Source: Spirosoma aerolatum (GTDB taxonomy: Bacteria > Bacteroidota > Bacteroidia > Cytophagales > Spirosomataceae). Taken from it: DNA of 64,000 bases. The DNA lies in the NCBI RefSeq assembly GCF_002056795.1, contig NZ_CP020104.1:6891501-6955500 (forward strand). The letters run 5' to 3'. The notes beneath the pieces are model-generated. The model was not told the DNA's origin and made no database searches. It worked only from the letters and a program-made list of their open reading frames with translations. Below are positions 9,029 through 17,576 of this stretch, piece by piece. Made by a program: the position numbers and the translations under genes. Positions within the stretch are counted from its first letter, which is position 1; the number at the start of each line of letters is the position of its first letter.

Positions 9029-9259
9029 TTATTTGACCTCTTCATAGTCAACATAGTCGCCCCCTTCAAAGCGGGAGCCGTTTTCTTGCGGCCGCTTATC
9101 CACGCGAATGTCTCCTTCCCGACGGGCTCCGCGAACATCACCCTGCCTCTTTTGCTCCTTAACCAGTTGACGACCAACCAAAAGGTAAAAAACAAATCGG
9201 CGTACTGGAGGCACGAACAGAATAATCAGCGTGATAATGAAGAGATATTTGAGTAACAT
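9029..9259 (-). CDS. DUF4834-type small membrane protein
   Basis: 76 aa. One N-terminal membrane segment (LLKYLFIITLIILFV) is followed by a basic, then acidic, charged tail ending DYVDYEEVK. This layout is that of DUF4834 proteins restricted to Bacteroidota, of unknown function. Confidence 0.75.
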   Translation of the reverse strand: MLLKYLFIITLIILFVPPVRRFVFYLLVGRQLVKEQKRQGDVRGARREGDIRVDKRPQENGSRFEGGDYVDYEEVK

Positions 9260-9381
9260 ATCAGGGTGTCGTTAATACCTTATAAACGTAGCGGTTAGCC
9301 ATTTAGTTTTCGAGCCCGTCAAACGGTTTCAATCCAGGTTATTCGGTCCGCTACGTTGATAAAAGCGTGATTGGCAGAACT

Positions 9382-10914
9382 CTACTGTTGTCCGTACAAG
9401 GCTTTTCCGGCTACTTCGTACTTATCGCCCGCCGACCATTGGGGGCGCGTAGGCCGGTCCGCAATCAGTCGGGCTGCGTGTGCATAGGCCTGACAAAAGC
9501 GAAGAACATACTTAAAATCCAGCGATTCGGGGTTATCAATGGCCTGATGATAGTATTTGCCGATAGCGGCATCGAACGTCTTGAAACCGGCTGAGAATGT
9601 AGGGGCCGGGATACCTTTTGCCGCAAACTGAACATTATCTGATCGGTCGAATAAGCCCTGCTCGGGAGCGGGTTCGGCAAAAATGCTAAGACCAAACGCT
9701 TTAGCGCCTGCTTCGATTTCGGCTTTTGCCCCAGTCCGTTCCAGGCCAATGACGGATACCACGGTGGTATCATTATAACCGGCTCCATCCGAATTCAGGT
9801 CGAAGATGGTTTGTTTTAGCGGCACTAAGGGATGCTCAGCATAATAGCGGCTACCCAGAAACCCAACCTCTTCGCCCGTCAGCGCTAACACCAAGACGGA
9901 GCGTTTGGGCCGCTGCTGCATCAACGCTTTGGCCGATTCCAGCAAGGCTACGGCGCCAATGGCATTGTCACGAGCCCCATTAAAGATACTGTCGGTAGAC
10001 TGATACGCACTTCCGCCCTGTGCTCCAACCCCAATGTGATCAAAATGAGCCGATAAAATAACGTATTCATTTTTCAGCTTTGGATCGGTACCTTCAATAA
10101 TTCCGGCAACATTAGCCGAGGACGTGGTTAGGTGTGGGCGACCGGAGGTTCGCAAGGTAACGGTTTGACCCGCTTCTTTCAACTGCTTGTATTGGTTGTT
10201 GGCGTTGTTGACCCAAAGATGGGTTATGGGCGCTTTGCCATCGGCGGAGGTGGCGATGGTCAACTGATCGCGGCTGAAATACTGACTCACAAACCCCCAG
10301 GGCGTAGCTTCGCTGTATAGTTCAATCAGAGCAGCCGCGCCTTTTTGGGTTGCCATTTTGCGTTTTTCGGCAGCAGCCCGAATAATATCGCCAGGGCTTT
10401 TAGCTTCGGGCGAACCACCCTGCGCTACCACAATCCGACCTTTTACATCCCGACCCTTATAGCCATCTTCGCCATCAGTGAGGCCATAACCGACATAGAT
10501 CACCTCGCCCGACAGATTGGTTGGGTCGCCCGACATCACAATCAACTGCTTGCCAAGTTGAAGGGTATCTTTTCCGATCAGGAGTGTAGCAGAGGTAGCC
10601 GTTTTTGCTTTTTCAAGATTGATGTGCTGAAGAAAGTCCGGCTGATTATCGGTCGTGGCCGCAGGCTTCAGACCCAGCAGACGAAACTGCTCGGCAATGT
10701 ATCGGGCGGCTGTTCGGTTGCCCGGCTCGCCCGTCCGACGGCCCTGCAGTTCATCAGATGCCAGGAATCTCGTATGTACCTCAACTTCAGTTCGAGAGAG
10801 TAATGCTTCAGGAAGGGTTAATTTTCCGCCTTTAGCAGGTCGGCTTTGCGCATGAGCGCCCAATGCCGTTAGCAGTAGGCTCATCCAGAGCGTTACTCGG
10901 ATAGTTGTTTGCAT
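9382..10914 (-). CDS. Secreted M28-family zinc aminopeptidase with PA-like insertion
   Basis: About 510 aa from ATG 10914, where a signal peptide begins (LLLTALGAHAQ). The M28 zinc and catalytic residues appear in order: SAHFDHIG, GARDNAIGAVALLE, TGEEVGFLGSRYY, FDLNSDGAG and the late YYHQAIDN histidine. Between the signal peptide and the catalytic domain lies a protease-associated-like region containing GYGLTDGEDGYKGRDVKGR. It is likely exported and trims peptides in the envelope or outside. It is monocistronic and divergent from the next gene. Confidence 0.9.
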   Translation of the reverse strand: MQTTIRVTLWMSLLLTALGAHAQSRPAKGGKLTLPEALLSRTEVEVHTRFLASDELQGRRTGEPGNRTAARYIAEQFRLLGLKPAATTDNQPDFLQHINLEKAKTATSATLLIGKDTLQLGKQLIVMSGDPTNLSGEVIYVGYGLTDGEDGYKGRDVKGRIVVAQGGSPEAKSPGDIIRAAAEKRKMATQKGAAALIELYSEATPWGFVSQYFSRDQLTIATSADGKAPITHLWVNNANNQYKQLKEAGQTVTLRTSGRPHLTTSSANVAGIIEGTDPKLKNEYVILSAHFDHIGVGAQGGSAYQSTDSIFNGARDNAIGAVALLESAKALMQQRPKRSVLVLALTGEEVGFLGSRYYAEHPLVPLKQTIFDLNSDGAGYNDTTVVSVIGLERTGAKAEIEAGAKAFGLSIFAEPAPEQGLFDRSDNVQFAAKGIPAPTFSAGFKTFDAAIGKYYHQAIDNPESLDFKYVLRFCQAYAHAARLIADRPTRPQWSAGDKYEVAGKALYGQQ

Positions 10915-11045
10915 GATGATTGAATTTGGGATAAAAGTACGAAAAACCCCGACGCTCACTGGCAGTCTTTCCATCTCATCAAATTTCAGTATTTTCGTCC
11001 CCTTACACCTAGTAGATTCTGAAAATCTATCAGGTTGCGTTGATT

Positions 11046-12818
11046 ATGTCCTCTTCTACCAAAACAATTTATTCTACTTCCGAAAGAACATATCTGTTCA
11101 TTGCCATAGGGTTGTTAGGGTTGTATGTTTTCCCATACATCTGGCTCGGCGAAGGGGCCCATCTAACCATCCACGACAATCTGGACAGCGATTTTCTTTA
11201 CCTGTATCTGCTCAAACTCACTCGTACCGCCTTCGATTTTGATCTGAACACTATTATTCCCAATATGATGAGTGGTGGGCCATTCCGGGGTATACCACGC
11301 TCAGCATTTCGGACAGGGCTAAATGTTGAAGTATTGTCGTTCTGGCTTTTTCCACCTTACGCAGCTCAGGTTATCAATTTTGCGGCTGTGCATGGGCTTG
11401 GCTTCTGGGGCATGTATTTATTGCTGCGTCGATACATTTTGCCCGAATCGATCTGGGCCTTTACCCGAGTAGCGGTTGCTTTTCTGTTTGCCCTGGTGCC
11501 CTGCTATATAGTGCATGGCGCATCGGTTACGGGTCAGCCACTGCTGTTATTTGCATTTCTCAATCTATTGACGAACCGGGCTCGCTGGACCGATTGGGTC
11601 ATTATCCTTTTATTTCCATTCTATTCGTTCTTCGTCTGGTCGGGCCTTTTTATCTGTGTTGCCTTAGGCGTATTGGGCCTGATCAGTATGCTCAGAAACC
11701 GACAACTGAACCGACCGTATCTGAATGGATTACTCACACTTTCCCTGCTCTACCTGGCCAGCGAGTGGGAACTGATTTATGGGTTTGTCCATCAAACATA
11801 TATTTCCCAACGCGTTGAATTCGACTATAGCCAGCTACGTTCGATGCGGGTAGTGGATAGTTTGCGCCGGAGTGCGGATTTATTTGTTTGGCCGATGTTT
11901 AATACGGGGGCTTTTTTTACGCTGGGTATTCTACTAGTAGCTGGATTAAGTGCCCGAAAAGCTTTTCGACGAGAACGTTATACATCCGTCAGGTGGCTAA
12001 TCGGGTTGCCAATACTGGCGGCACTCATTTGTCTGGTTCATGGCTTTTACCATTACCTCGTCGTTGCCCTGGGTGATAGTGACCTGGGGCTCAAATTTCG
12101 CGTGTTTCAGTTTGATCGTTTCTATTTTCTGCTTCCGGCACTCTGGTTCATTCTGTTTGCTATGGCGTTACGGGAGTTTGGGGATGGGCGCAGAGAAGCC
12201 GGCAACAACAGCCAGCCATCGAACGTAGTTTCGCTATTTCTGGCCCTGCAGCTCACGCTGATGCTTATTGCGAACAAAGAATGGCGAATTAATGTCGGTA
12301 AGTCAGTCGGGCTTATTAACGAAGCGCAATATCCATCATTCCGGGCCTTTTTTGCTGAAAAGCAATTTGTTCAGATTCGCGATTATATTGGCCAGCAACC
12401 CTCGAACTACCGGGTCATATGCCTGGGTATGCATCCATCCGTTGCGCAGTTCAACGGCTTTTACACGCTCGATAGTTACCAGAACAATTATCCCCTACCC
12501 TACAAGCACGCATTCCGCAAAATTATTGCTGCGGAACTCGCCAAGGGCACCCGGCAAATGCGCGTTTATTACGATGCCTATGCCTGTCGCGCTTATCTCT
12601 ACACCGCCGAATTAGGCATGAACTACCTTTTCGGAAAAACACAAAATCGGTCCGTTAGTCATCTACAGATCGATACAAATGCACTAAAGTCGCTCAATGG
12701 GCAATACGTAATTTCGGCCGTACCGATTTTAAATGCAGCCGCCAACCGACTGTATCTGAAAAAAGTCTTTGACCAACCGGAAAGCTATTGGCGAATCTGG
12801 TTGTATAAAGTTGTATAA
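11046..12818 (+). CDS. Polytopic membrane protein, DUF6044/YkoS-like
   Basis: 590 aa from ATG 11046. About twelve hydrophobic segments can be seen up to residue 390, followed by a soluble C-terminal domain. The stretch GEGAHLTIHDNLDSDFLYLY near residue 40 resembles the conserved loop of YkoS-like proteins, which have a GT-C glycosyltransferase-like layout with an acidic loop after the first membrane helix. It probably acts in envelope polysaccharide or lipid-linked sugar handling, but nothing here identifies the substrate. Confidence 0.65.
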   Translation: MSSSTKTIYSTSERTYLFIAIGLLGLYVFPYIWLGEGAHLTIHDNLDSDFLYLYLLKLTRTAFDFDLNTIIPNMMSGGPFRGIPRSAFRTGLNVEVLSFWLFPPYAAQVINFAAVHGLGFWGMYLLLRRYILPESIWAFTRVAVAFLFALVPCYIVHGASVTGQPLLLFAFLNLLTNRARWTDWVIILLFPFYSFFVWSGLFICVALGVLGLISMLRNRQLNRPYLNGLLTLSLLYLASEWELIYGFVHQTYISQRVEFDYSQLRSMRVVDSLRRSADLFVWPMFNTGAFFTLGILLVAGLSARKAFRRERYTSVRWLIGLPILAALICLVHGFYHYLVVALGDSDLGLKFRVFQFDRFYFLLPALWFILFAMALREFGDGRREAGNNSQPSNVVSLFLALQLTLMLIANKEWRINVGKSVGLINEAQYPSFRAFFAEKQFVQIRDYIGQQPSNYRVICLGMHPSVAQFNGFYTLDSYQNNYPLPYKHAFRKIIAAELAKGTRQMRVYYDAYACRAYLYTAELGMNYLFGKTQNRSVSHLQIDTNALKSLNGQYVISAVPILNAAANRLYLKKVFDQPESYWRIWLYKVV

Positions 12819-12853
12819 AGTAGCCTAGGCAAGCGGGTAATCCTTACCCTAGA

Positions 12854-13750
12854 CTAGCCTCGCTTATAATGCTGACGGGCGAATCGCATGAAGGTATCGG
12901 CAAGTCCTTCGCTGACGCCCTGCAACTGAATGGAATACAAATCACGCTCGATAGTAAGCCCCTGTACATCAAGCACTTTTAGCGTACCAGCCTGTAACTC
13001 CTGCTGAACGGCAAAAACGGAAATAAACGCCATACAGCGCGAATTACTGAGATACGATTTAATGCTTTCTGTACTTCCTAAATGCATTTCCACGGTCAGA
13101 TCCGATAGACGTATGCCGACTCCTCGCAAAGCATGTTCAATCACTTCGAGCGACCCGGAGCCTCGTTCACGCAGCACAATCGGGACGGTACGTAATTCGT
13201 CCAGCGTAATCTCGTCGCGATTGGCTAATGGGTGATCGGCCCGGCAGATCAGGACCAGTTCATCCTTGACAAATGGCGTATAGCGAATGTCGCTATGATG
13301 CGTTCGGCCTTCCACCAATCCCAGATCAATCTCGTCGTTGAGCAACTGCTGTTCGATCTGTTCCGTATTGCCACTCAGCAGCGAGATGGCTACATCGGCC
13401 GATTGTTCATGAAACCGCGCCAGAACAGGCGGAATCACATACTGCGCTACGGTCGTACTGGCCCCTACCCGCAACGATCCTCTCGACTCCCCTTTGAGCG
13501 CGTTCATATCGAACTCCAGTTGGCGATAGGTGGCCATGATGGTTTCGGCATGACGAAGCAGAATACTCCCGGCCGCTGTCAGGCTGATCTGATTCCCACG
13601 CCGGTCGAACAGGGCGGTTCCAAACTGATGTTCAAGTTCCTGAATGTGCTTGGTCACGGCAGGCTGCGTGACATATAACTCAGCGGCTGCTTTGGTGAAA
13701 CTCAGCCGTTTGGCCACGGTATAGAAGACATTCAGGCGGAAGGATAGCAT
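12854..13750 (-). CDS. LysR-family transcriptional regulator
   Basis: 298 aa. The N-terminal winged HTH is clear (FYTVAKRLSFTKAAAELYVT, then PAVTKHIQELE), and a LysR substrate domain starts near residue 90 (LRVGASTTVAQYVIPPVL). Sequence style resembles the CysB/YeiE branch. It lies 56 bp downstream of the GH36 gene on the same strand, separate from the ECF/FecR control at the other end of the locus. The effector is unknown. Confidence 0.88.
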   Translation of the reverse strand: MLSFRLNVFYTVAKRLSFTKAAAELYVTQPAVTKHIQELEHQFGTALFDRRGNQISLTAAGSILLRHAETIMATYRQLEFDMNALKGESRGSLRVGASTTVAQYVIPPVLARFHEQSADVAISLLSGNTEQIEQQLLNDEIDLGLVEGRTHHSDIRYTPFVKDELVLICRADHPLANRDEITLDELRTVPIVLRERGSGSLEVIEHALRGVGIRLSDLTVEMHLGSTESIKSYLSNSRCMAFISVFAVQQELQAGTLKVLDVQGLTIERDLYSIQLQGVSEGLADTFMRFARQHYKRG

Positions 13751-13806
13751 ACTGATACTGAATTTAGTACAGCAAAGGTAGTAGTCTGTCCGTATTTGCC
13801 TGCGGT

Positions 13807-15888
13807 TTACTTAACCCGTTCGTATTGATAAAAACCAAATGCCATTTGCTGCGGTAATGTAAATGACACAGTTCCATCAGCCGTTACGGCCAGCCGGAAG
13901 CTTTTTCCCTGACCCATTAAGTGCGTAAACTGATAGGTGCCGGATAACAGGTTCATGAGCTTCATTTTAGCAGCACCCACTTTCGTTTGCTCCCGAAAAA
14001 CCAATACATATCCGGTAGACTGTTTTTCCGAAATGGATTGAAAGCCTGTCCAGCTTGTGCCCGATGGTTCATTACCAATTGGAAATAGCTGGCCATTATG
14101 CCACGCCCACCAATGTTTTTTATAGGCACTGATCAGGCTGGTAATGGCAAAGGCCTCTGGTGGCAAATTGCGGGCTTCCATCCAGGCCAACGGCTGGGCA
14201 GGCATGGTAATGGCAAACAAGTAATCGAAGGGGTAGTGTGCCGGGCTAAATGAGTCGTCTTTGGGATAGCGATCCTGATTACGCCATTTGTTCAAAAACT
14301 CGATCTGCAAGCGCTGAGGTGGCACATATCGGGCCAGCATCCACAAATTGCGCAAGGTGAAATGCGGATAATAATTTCCCCAGTCGGTATAGCGGTTTTC
14401 CAGAAACAGGTTGCCGTACTCATAAAAATAATGATACCCAAACCGTCGGCCAGCCGTCACATCGAGGTTAAATATAGCCTCACCGTTTGTGCTGGCCATA
14501 ACCGTATCGAGCATCTTTCGGAAATTAATTTCGGCCTGCTTATCGGCAATACGCACCCCATCGATCTTCCACATCCGGATGCCATAGCGTCGGTATTGGT
14601 CAATCATCACCTGCGCATCCCGATCCCAGTATTTGAAGCTACTATCGACACTCGGATTGAACCAGGTGGAGAGCGTAATACCTCGCTTTTTACCCGTTTC
14701 CATAATTCGGCTAAAACCCGTTGGGAACTTCCTGGGGTCGGGTAGCCAGTAATCGGGTTTGCGCCAGATGTCTTTGAAGCTCCCACCCTGAAACGCCGAA
14801 TTGGCACTTTTTCCCTGTTGCCAGCCATCGTCAAGCTGGAAATGAGTGATCCCCAATTTTTCTCCTAATTCCAGTTCGCGTAGCACAAACGCTTCGTTGA
14901 TGTTTTTATCCTGCCCCCGATCTCCCCAGGTATTGAGCAGAATCATCTCATCGCGGTTAGGTTGCCGTATCCGTAAGCTTCGTTGATACGACCGAAGCGC
15001 TGTCAGTTGTCCCTCTTCGCCACCCGACCAAACGCCAAGCACCAGGCTATATCCCCGAACCCATTCATCATTGCGTAGGTCAGTTGGTCCTACACCAATA
15101 CCAACCGCCCGCATCTCGTTGAACTTTAACGAGAAATCGAAGCCAGGGTAAGCGAGCTGTACACCCGATACTGGTGCTTCTTTGAGCCAGAAAATCCCCC
15201 TATCGGTTCCTCCTTCGTCCAGAAACAACAGGTTACCCCGCAATCGTACTTCCTGGCGATACGCCAGTCGGGTATATTCCTGCACCAGCGTGTTATTCTG
15301 GTCGGTAGCATCGAAAAACTCCACCGATTTTCCCCGCCAATGAAGTCCGGGAAGGGCGAGTCGATCCAGCACGACAGCATTAGCCTCACCCTCTTTTTGG
15401 GTTGCCAGAGATTCAAGATTACGCAGGTCGTAGGCTTGTTGAACCTGTTGCTGCCAATCGGGAGCGCGTCCTTTCAGGTAATAATCGCAGGCAATAGCCG
15501 GGCAGTTGGGATAGATTCGAAAGACCCGTTTTACCCATACATCTCCTAATGAAACGAGTACCTCTGCTTCCAGATGGGCAGGTGTTCGGCTGGTTTCGGC
15601 AACGGGTTTTACCGTAAAGCCTCCGTTGGCCGGATCACCCACTTTAGCAGGCAAGGAAAAATCAGCGTTTTTATTCGCCAATTGCCATTTCTTCCCGGTT
15701 TGCTTGTCCTGAAGGGCGAATGAACTGAGATTCCCATTCTGAAATAGGTAGGTTCGTTGAATCAGCGAATTACCCAGAATTAACGTATCACCCTTGCGAA
15801 TGGCCTGGCACGACGATAAGTCCGTTTGCCCGTGTGCGGGTATGAAAGAATGAGTAAACAGGTAGATCGCTATCAATAAATTCCTCAT
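13807..15888 (-). CDS. GH36-like alpha-galactosidase, secreted
   Basis: 693 aa from ATG 15888 (TTG at 15894 is unlikely), with a signal peptide (LLIAIYLFTHSFIPAHGQ). An N-terminal beta-sandwich precedes a TIM barrel. HFQLDDGWQQG near residue 355 and MWKIDGVRI carry aspartates in the clan GH-D pattern; NLDVTAGRRFGYHY follows. Likely hydrolyses alpha-galactosides. It follows SusD on the same strand but is separated by three hairpins including a terminator, so it may have its own promoter. Exact GH family number is inferred. Confidence 0.78.
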   Translation of the reverse strand: MRNLLIAIYLFTHSFIPAHGQTDLSSCQAIRKGDTLILGNSLIQRTYLFQNGNLSSFALQDKQTGKKWQLANKNADFSLPAKVGDPANGGFTVKPVAETSRTPAHLEAEVLVSLGDVWVKRVFRIYPNCPAIACDYYLKGRAPDWQQQVQQAYDLRNLESLATQKEGEANAVVLDRLALPGLHWRGKSVEFFDATDQNNTLVQEYTRLAYRQEVRLRGNLLFLDEGGTDRGIFWLKEAPVSGVQLAYPGFDFSLKFNEMRAVGIGVGPTDLRNDEWVRGYSLVLGVWSGGEEGQLTALRSYQRSLRIRQPNRDEMILLNTWGDRGQDKNINEAFVLRELELGEKLGITHFQLDDGWQQGKSANSAFQGGSFKDIWRKPDYWLPDPRKFPTGFSRIMETGKKRGITLSTWFNPSVDSSFKYWDRDAQVMIDQYRRYGIRMWKIDGVRIADKQAEINFRKMLDTVMASTNGEAIFNLDVTAGRRFGYHYFYEYGNLFLENRYTDWGNYYPHFTLRNLWMLARYVPPQRLQIEFLNKWRNQDRYPKDDSFSPAHYPFDYLFAITMPAQPLAWMEARNLPPEAFAITSLISAYKKHWWAWHNGQLFPIGNEPSGTSWTGFQSISEKQSTGYVLVFREQTKVGAAKMKLMNLLSGTYQFTHLMGQGKSFRLAVTADGTVSFTLPQQMAFGFYQYERVK

Positions 15889-15931
15889 TGGCAATAGATT
15901 GTATTGGTTTTCAGAAATCTTGATTGTTCAA

Positions 15932-15963
15932 CGTGGTGGCAGATGGTAGCATCTGCCACCACG
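15932..15963. repeat. Perfect 14-bp hairpin upstream of the GH36 gene
   Basis: Arms 15932-15945 and 15950-15963 pair perfectly around a GTAG loop. It is the first of three consecutive palindromes between susD and the GH36 gene. Confidence 0.7.
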
Positions 15964-15976
15964 CAAATCACGCAAA

Positions 15977-16005
15977 AAAGGGAACAGGCAATGGCTGTTC
16001 CCTTT
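15977..16005 (-). terminator. Terminator after SusD
   Basis: An 11-bp stem (15977-15987 with 15995-16005) with six T on the minus strand directly after the stem. It ends leftward transcription from the susCD operon. Confidence 0.8.
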
Positions 16006-16007
16006 CG

Positions 16008-16063
16008 TAACGCGGGTGGTAACCCGCGATTGGCGTATCATAGCGCGGGCTCCACCCGCGTTA
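16008..16063. repeat. Nested GC-rich palindrome, REP-like
   Basis: Outer arms 16008-16019 and 16052-16063 pair perfectly; inner arms 16023-16028 and 16044-16049 (CCCGCG/CGCGGG) also pair. Each half can alternatively fold on itself through CGCGGG/CCCGCG. The design resembles REP/BIME elements. Confidence 0.6.
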
Positions 16064-16071
16064 TAGACTCC

Positions 16072-17535
16072 CTAATACCCCGGATTCTGCTGAATTTTTG
16101 ATCGGTTAATATCAATCTGGCTTTGGGGGATCGGATCGACCAGATTGTTTTCGGTTAACACATTCACGAGTCGAATCTGGTCTTTTTTGCTGTTCAGAAC
16201 TGGAATGGCCCGGTCAGTACGGACAAGATCATACCAGCGCTGCCCTTCAAAAGCAAATTCGACCCGACGCTCCTGTTCCATTGCCAGCCGGAATGCCTGC
16301 TGATTTGGAATATCGGTAGCCGTTTTGCTGGCCAATCCTGCCCGGTTACGAATTTTGTTTAGGTACGTAAATGCGTCGCCATTGGGCTGATAGCCCACTT
16401 CATTCAAGCTTTCTGCATACATCAGCAACACATCGGCATAGCGGATAACGGGGATGTTGTTACCGTTATCGCCATTAGTGGCTGGCGTGTCATAGTACTT
16501 CTTCACAAAATTGTAGGGAATGGTTTGCCCGCTGGCATTTACATAGGATGTCGCCAGCGAAACGTCTTTCCGTTTATCTCCCGGCTCATAGGCATTGATT
16601 AGATCGGCAGTGGGCTGGTTGTTGCCGCCACCCCCAAATGCGATCACGGCATTGCCTGAATTTTCGGGTGCGAACGAATTTGGCCAGGAATTTCCTTCGC
16701 CAGCACCGCCCGATTTGTACTGCACATCGAACACCGATTCTTTGTTGTTCTTATTGCTCACTTTGAAAACATCGGCATAGTTCGGCAGAATATCATACAC
16801 CCCCAGATCGATCACTTCTTTAAGCTTGGCAACTGCCTGAGCGTATTTCTTTTCGGTTAGGTACACTTTGCCCAGTAACGCTTTTGCTGCTCCTTTCGTG
16901 GCCCGTCCGACTTCGGCAGTGGCATACGAAACCGGCAACACCCCTTCGGCATCGGTCAGATCTTTCTCAATCTGAGCATACACATCCGCTTTGGGCGAAC
17001 GACCGTACTCATACCCTTCGTCGGGATTGGAGATGGCCTTCAGCACCAGAGGCACATCGCCAAACGTGCGTACCAGATTGAAATAGACCAACGCCCGCAG
17101 GAATTTGGTTTCGGCGATATACCGATTCTTCAGGTTTTCATCCATCGACACTCCGCCAATTTTTTCCAGGATGGTATTGTAGCGGGCAATGGCGGTATAA
17201 CTATCGTTCCACCGACCGGAGATAAACGGGTTAGTGGTTTTGATGTAAAACCGATCAAATTCATCCTGATCCGTTACCGAACCGGAAGCCGGAGGTACTG
17301 TATTATCCGAGGCCACATCGCCAAAAACGTAGCTATTCCCGAAAATACCACCCGATTGTAAAGAGGCATATGCCCCATTAATGGCATTCTTGAAATCATC
17401 AGCTGTCTTGTAAAAGTTATCTGATGTAGCCGATGAGATGGGTTTTAAATCCAGAAACTCTTTGCTGCATGAGCTGAGCGTCAGGCTGAACAGCAGCGAT
17501 ATATAAATCTTAGATACTTTCATTGTTTTTGTCAT
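16072..17535 (-). CDS. SusD/RagB-family outer-membrane nutrient-binding lipoprotein
   Basis: 487 aa (a second ATG at 17523 is equally possible). Lipobox LTLSSC near residue 23, then the SusD start CSKEFLDLKPIS and the TPR-type segments (RYIAETKFLRALVYFNLVR, AAKALLGKVYLTEKKYAQA). The C-terminal RADVLLMYAESLNEV, NKIRNRAGL and EFAFEGQRWYDLVR blocks are typical. It caps the SusC channel 41 bp upstream and captures the glycan for import. Confidence 0.93.
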   Translation of the reverse strand: MTKTMKVSKIYISLLFSLTLSSCSKEFLDLKPISSATSDNFYKTADDFKNAINGAYASLQSGGIFGNSYVFGDVASDNTVPPASGSVTDQDEFDRFYIKTTNPFISGRWNDSYTAIARYNTILEKIGGVSMDENLKNRYIAETKFLRALVYFNLVRTFGDVPLVLKAISNPDEGYEYGRSPKADVYAQIEKDLTDAEGVLPVSYATAEVGRATKGAAKALLGKVYLTEKKYAQAVAKLKEVIDLGVYDILPNYADVFKVSNKNNKESVFDVQYKSGGAGEGNSWPNSFAPENSGNAVIAFGGGGNNQPTADLINAYEPGDKRKDVSLATSYVNASGQTIPYNFVKKYYDTPATNGDNGNNIPVIRYADVLLMYAESLNEVGYQPNGDAFTYLNKIRNRAGLASKTATDIPNQQAFRLAMEQERRVEFAFEGQRWYDLVRTDRAIPVLNSKKDQIRLVNVLTENNLVDPIPQSQIDINRSKIQQNPGY

Positions 17536-17576
17536 TAGGGTTTACCGATGAGGCTTTTAAGCGTCAACGCGTTCCA

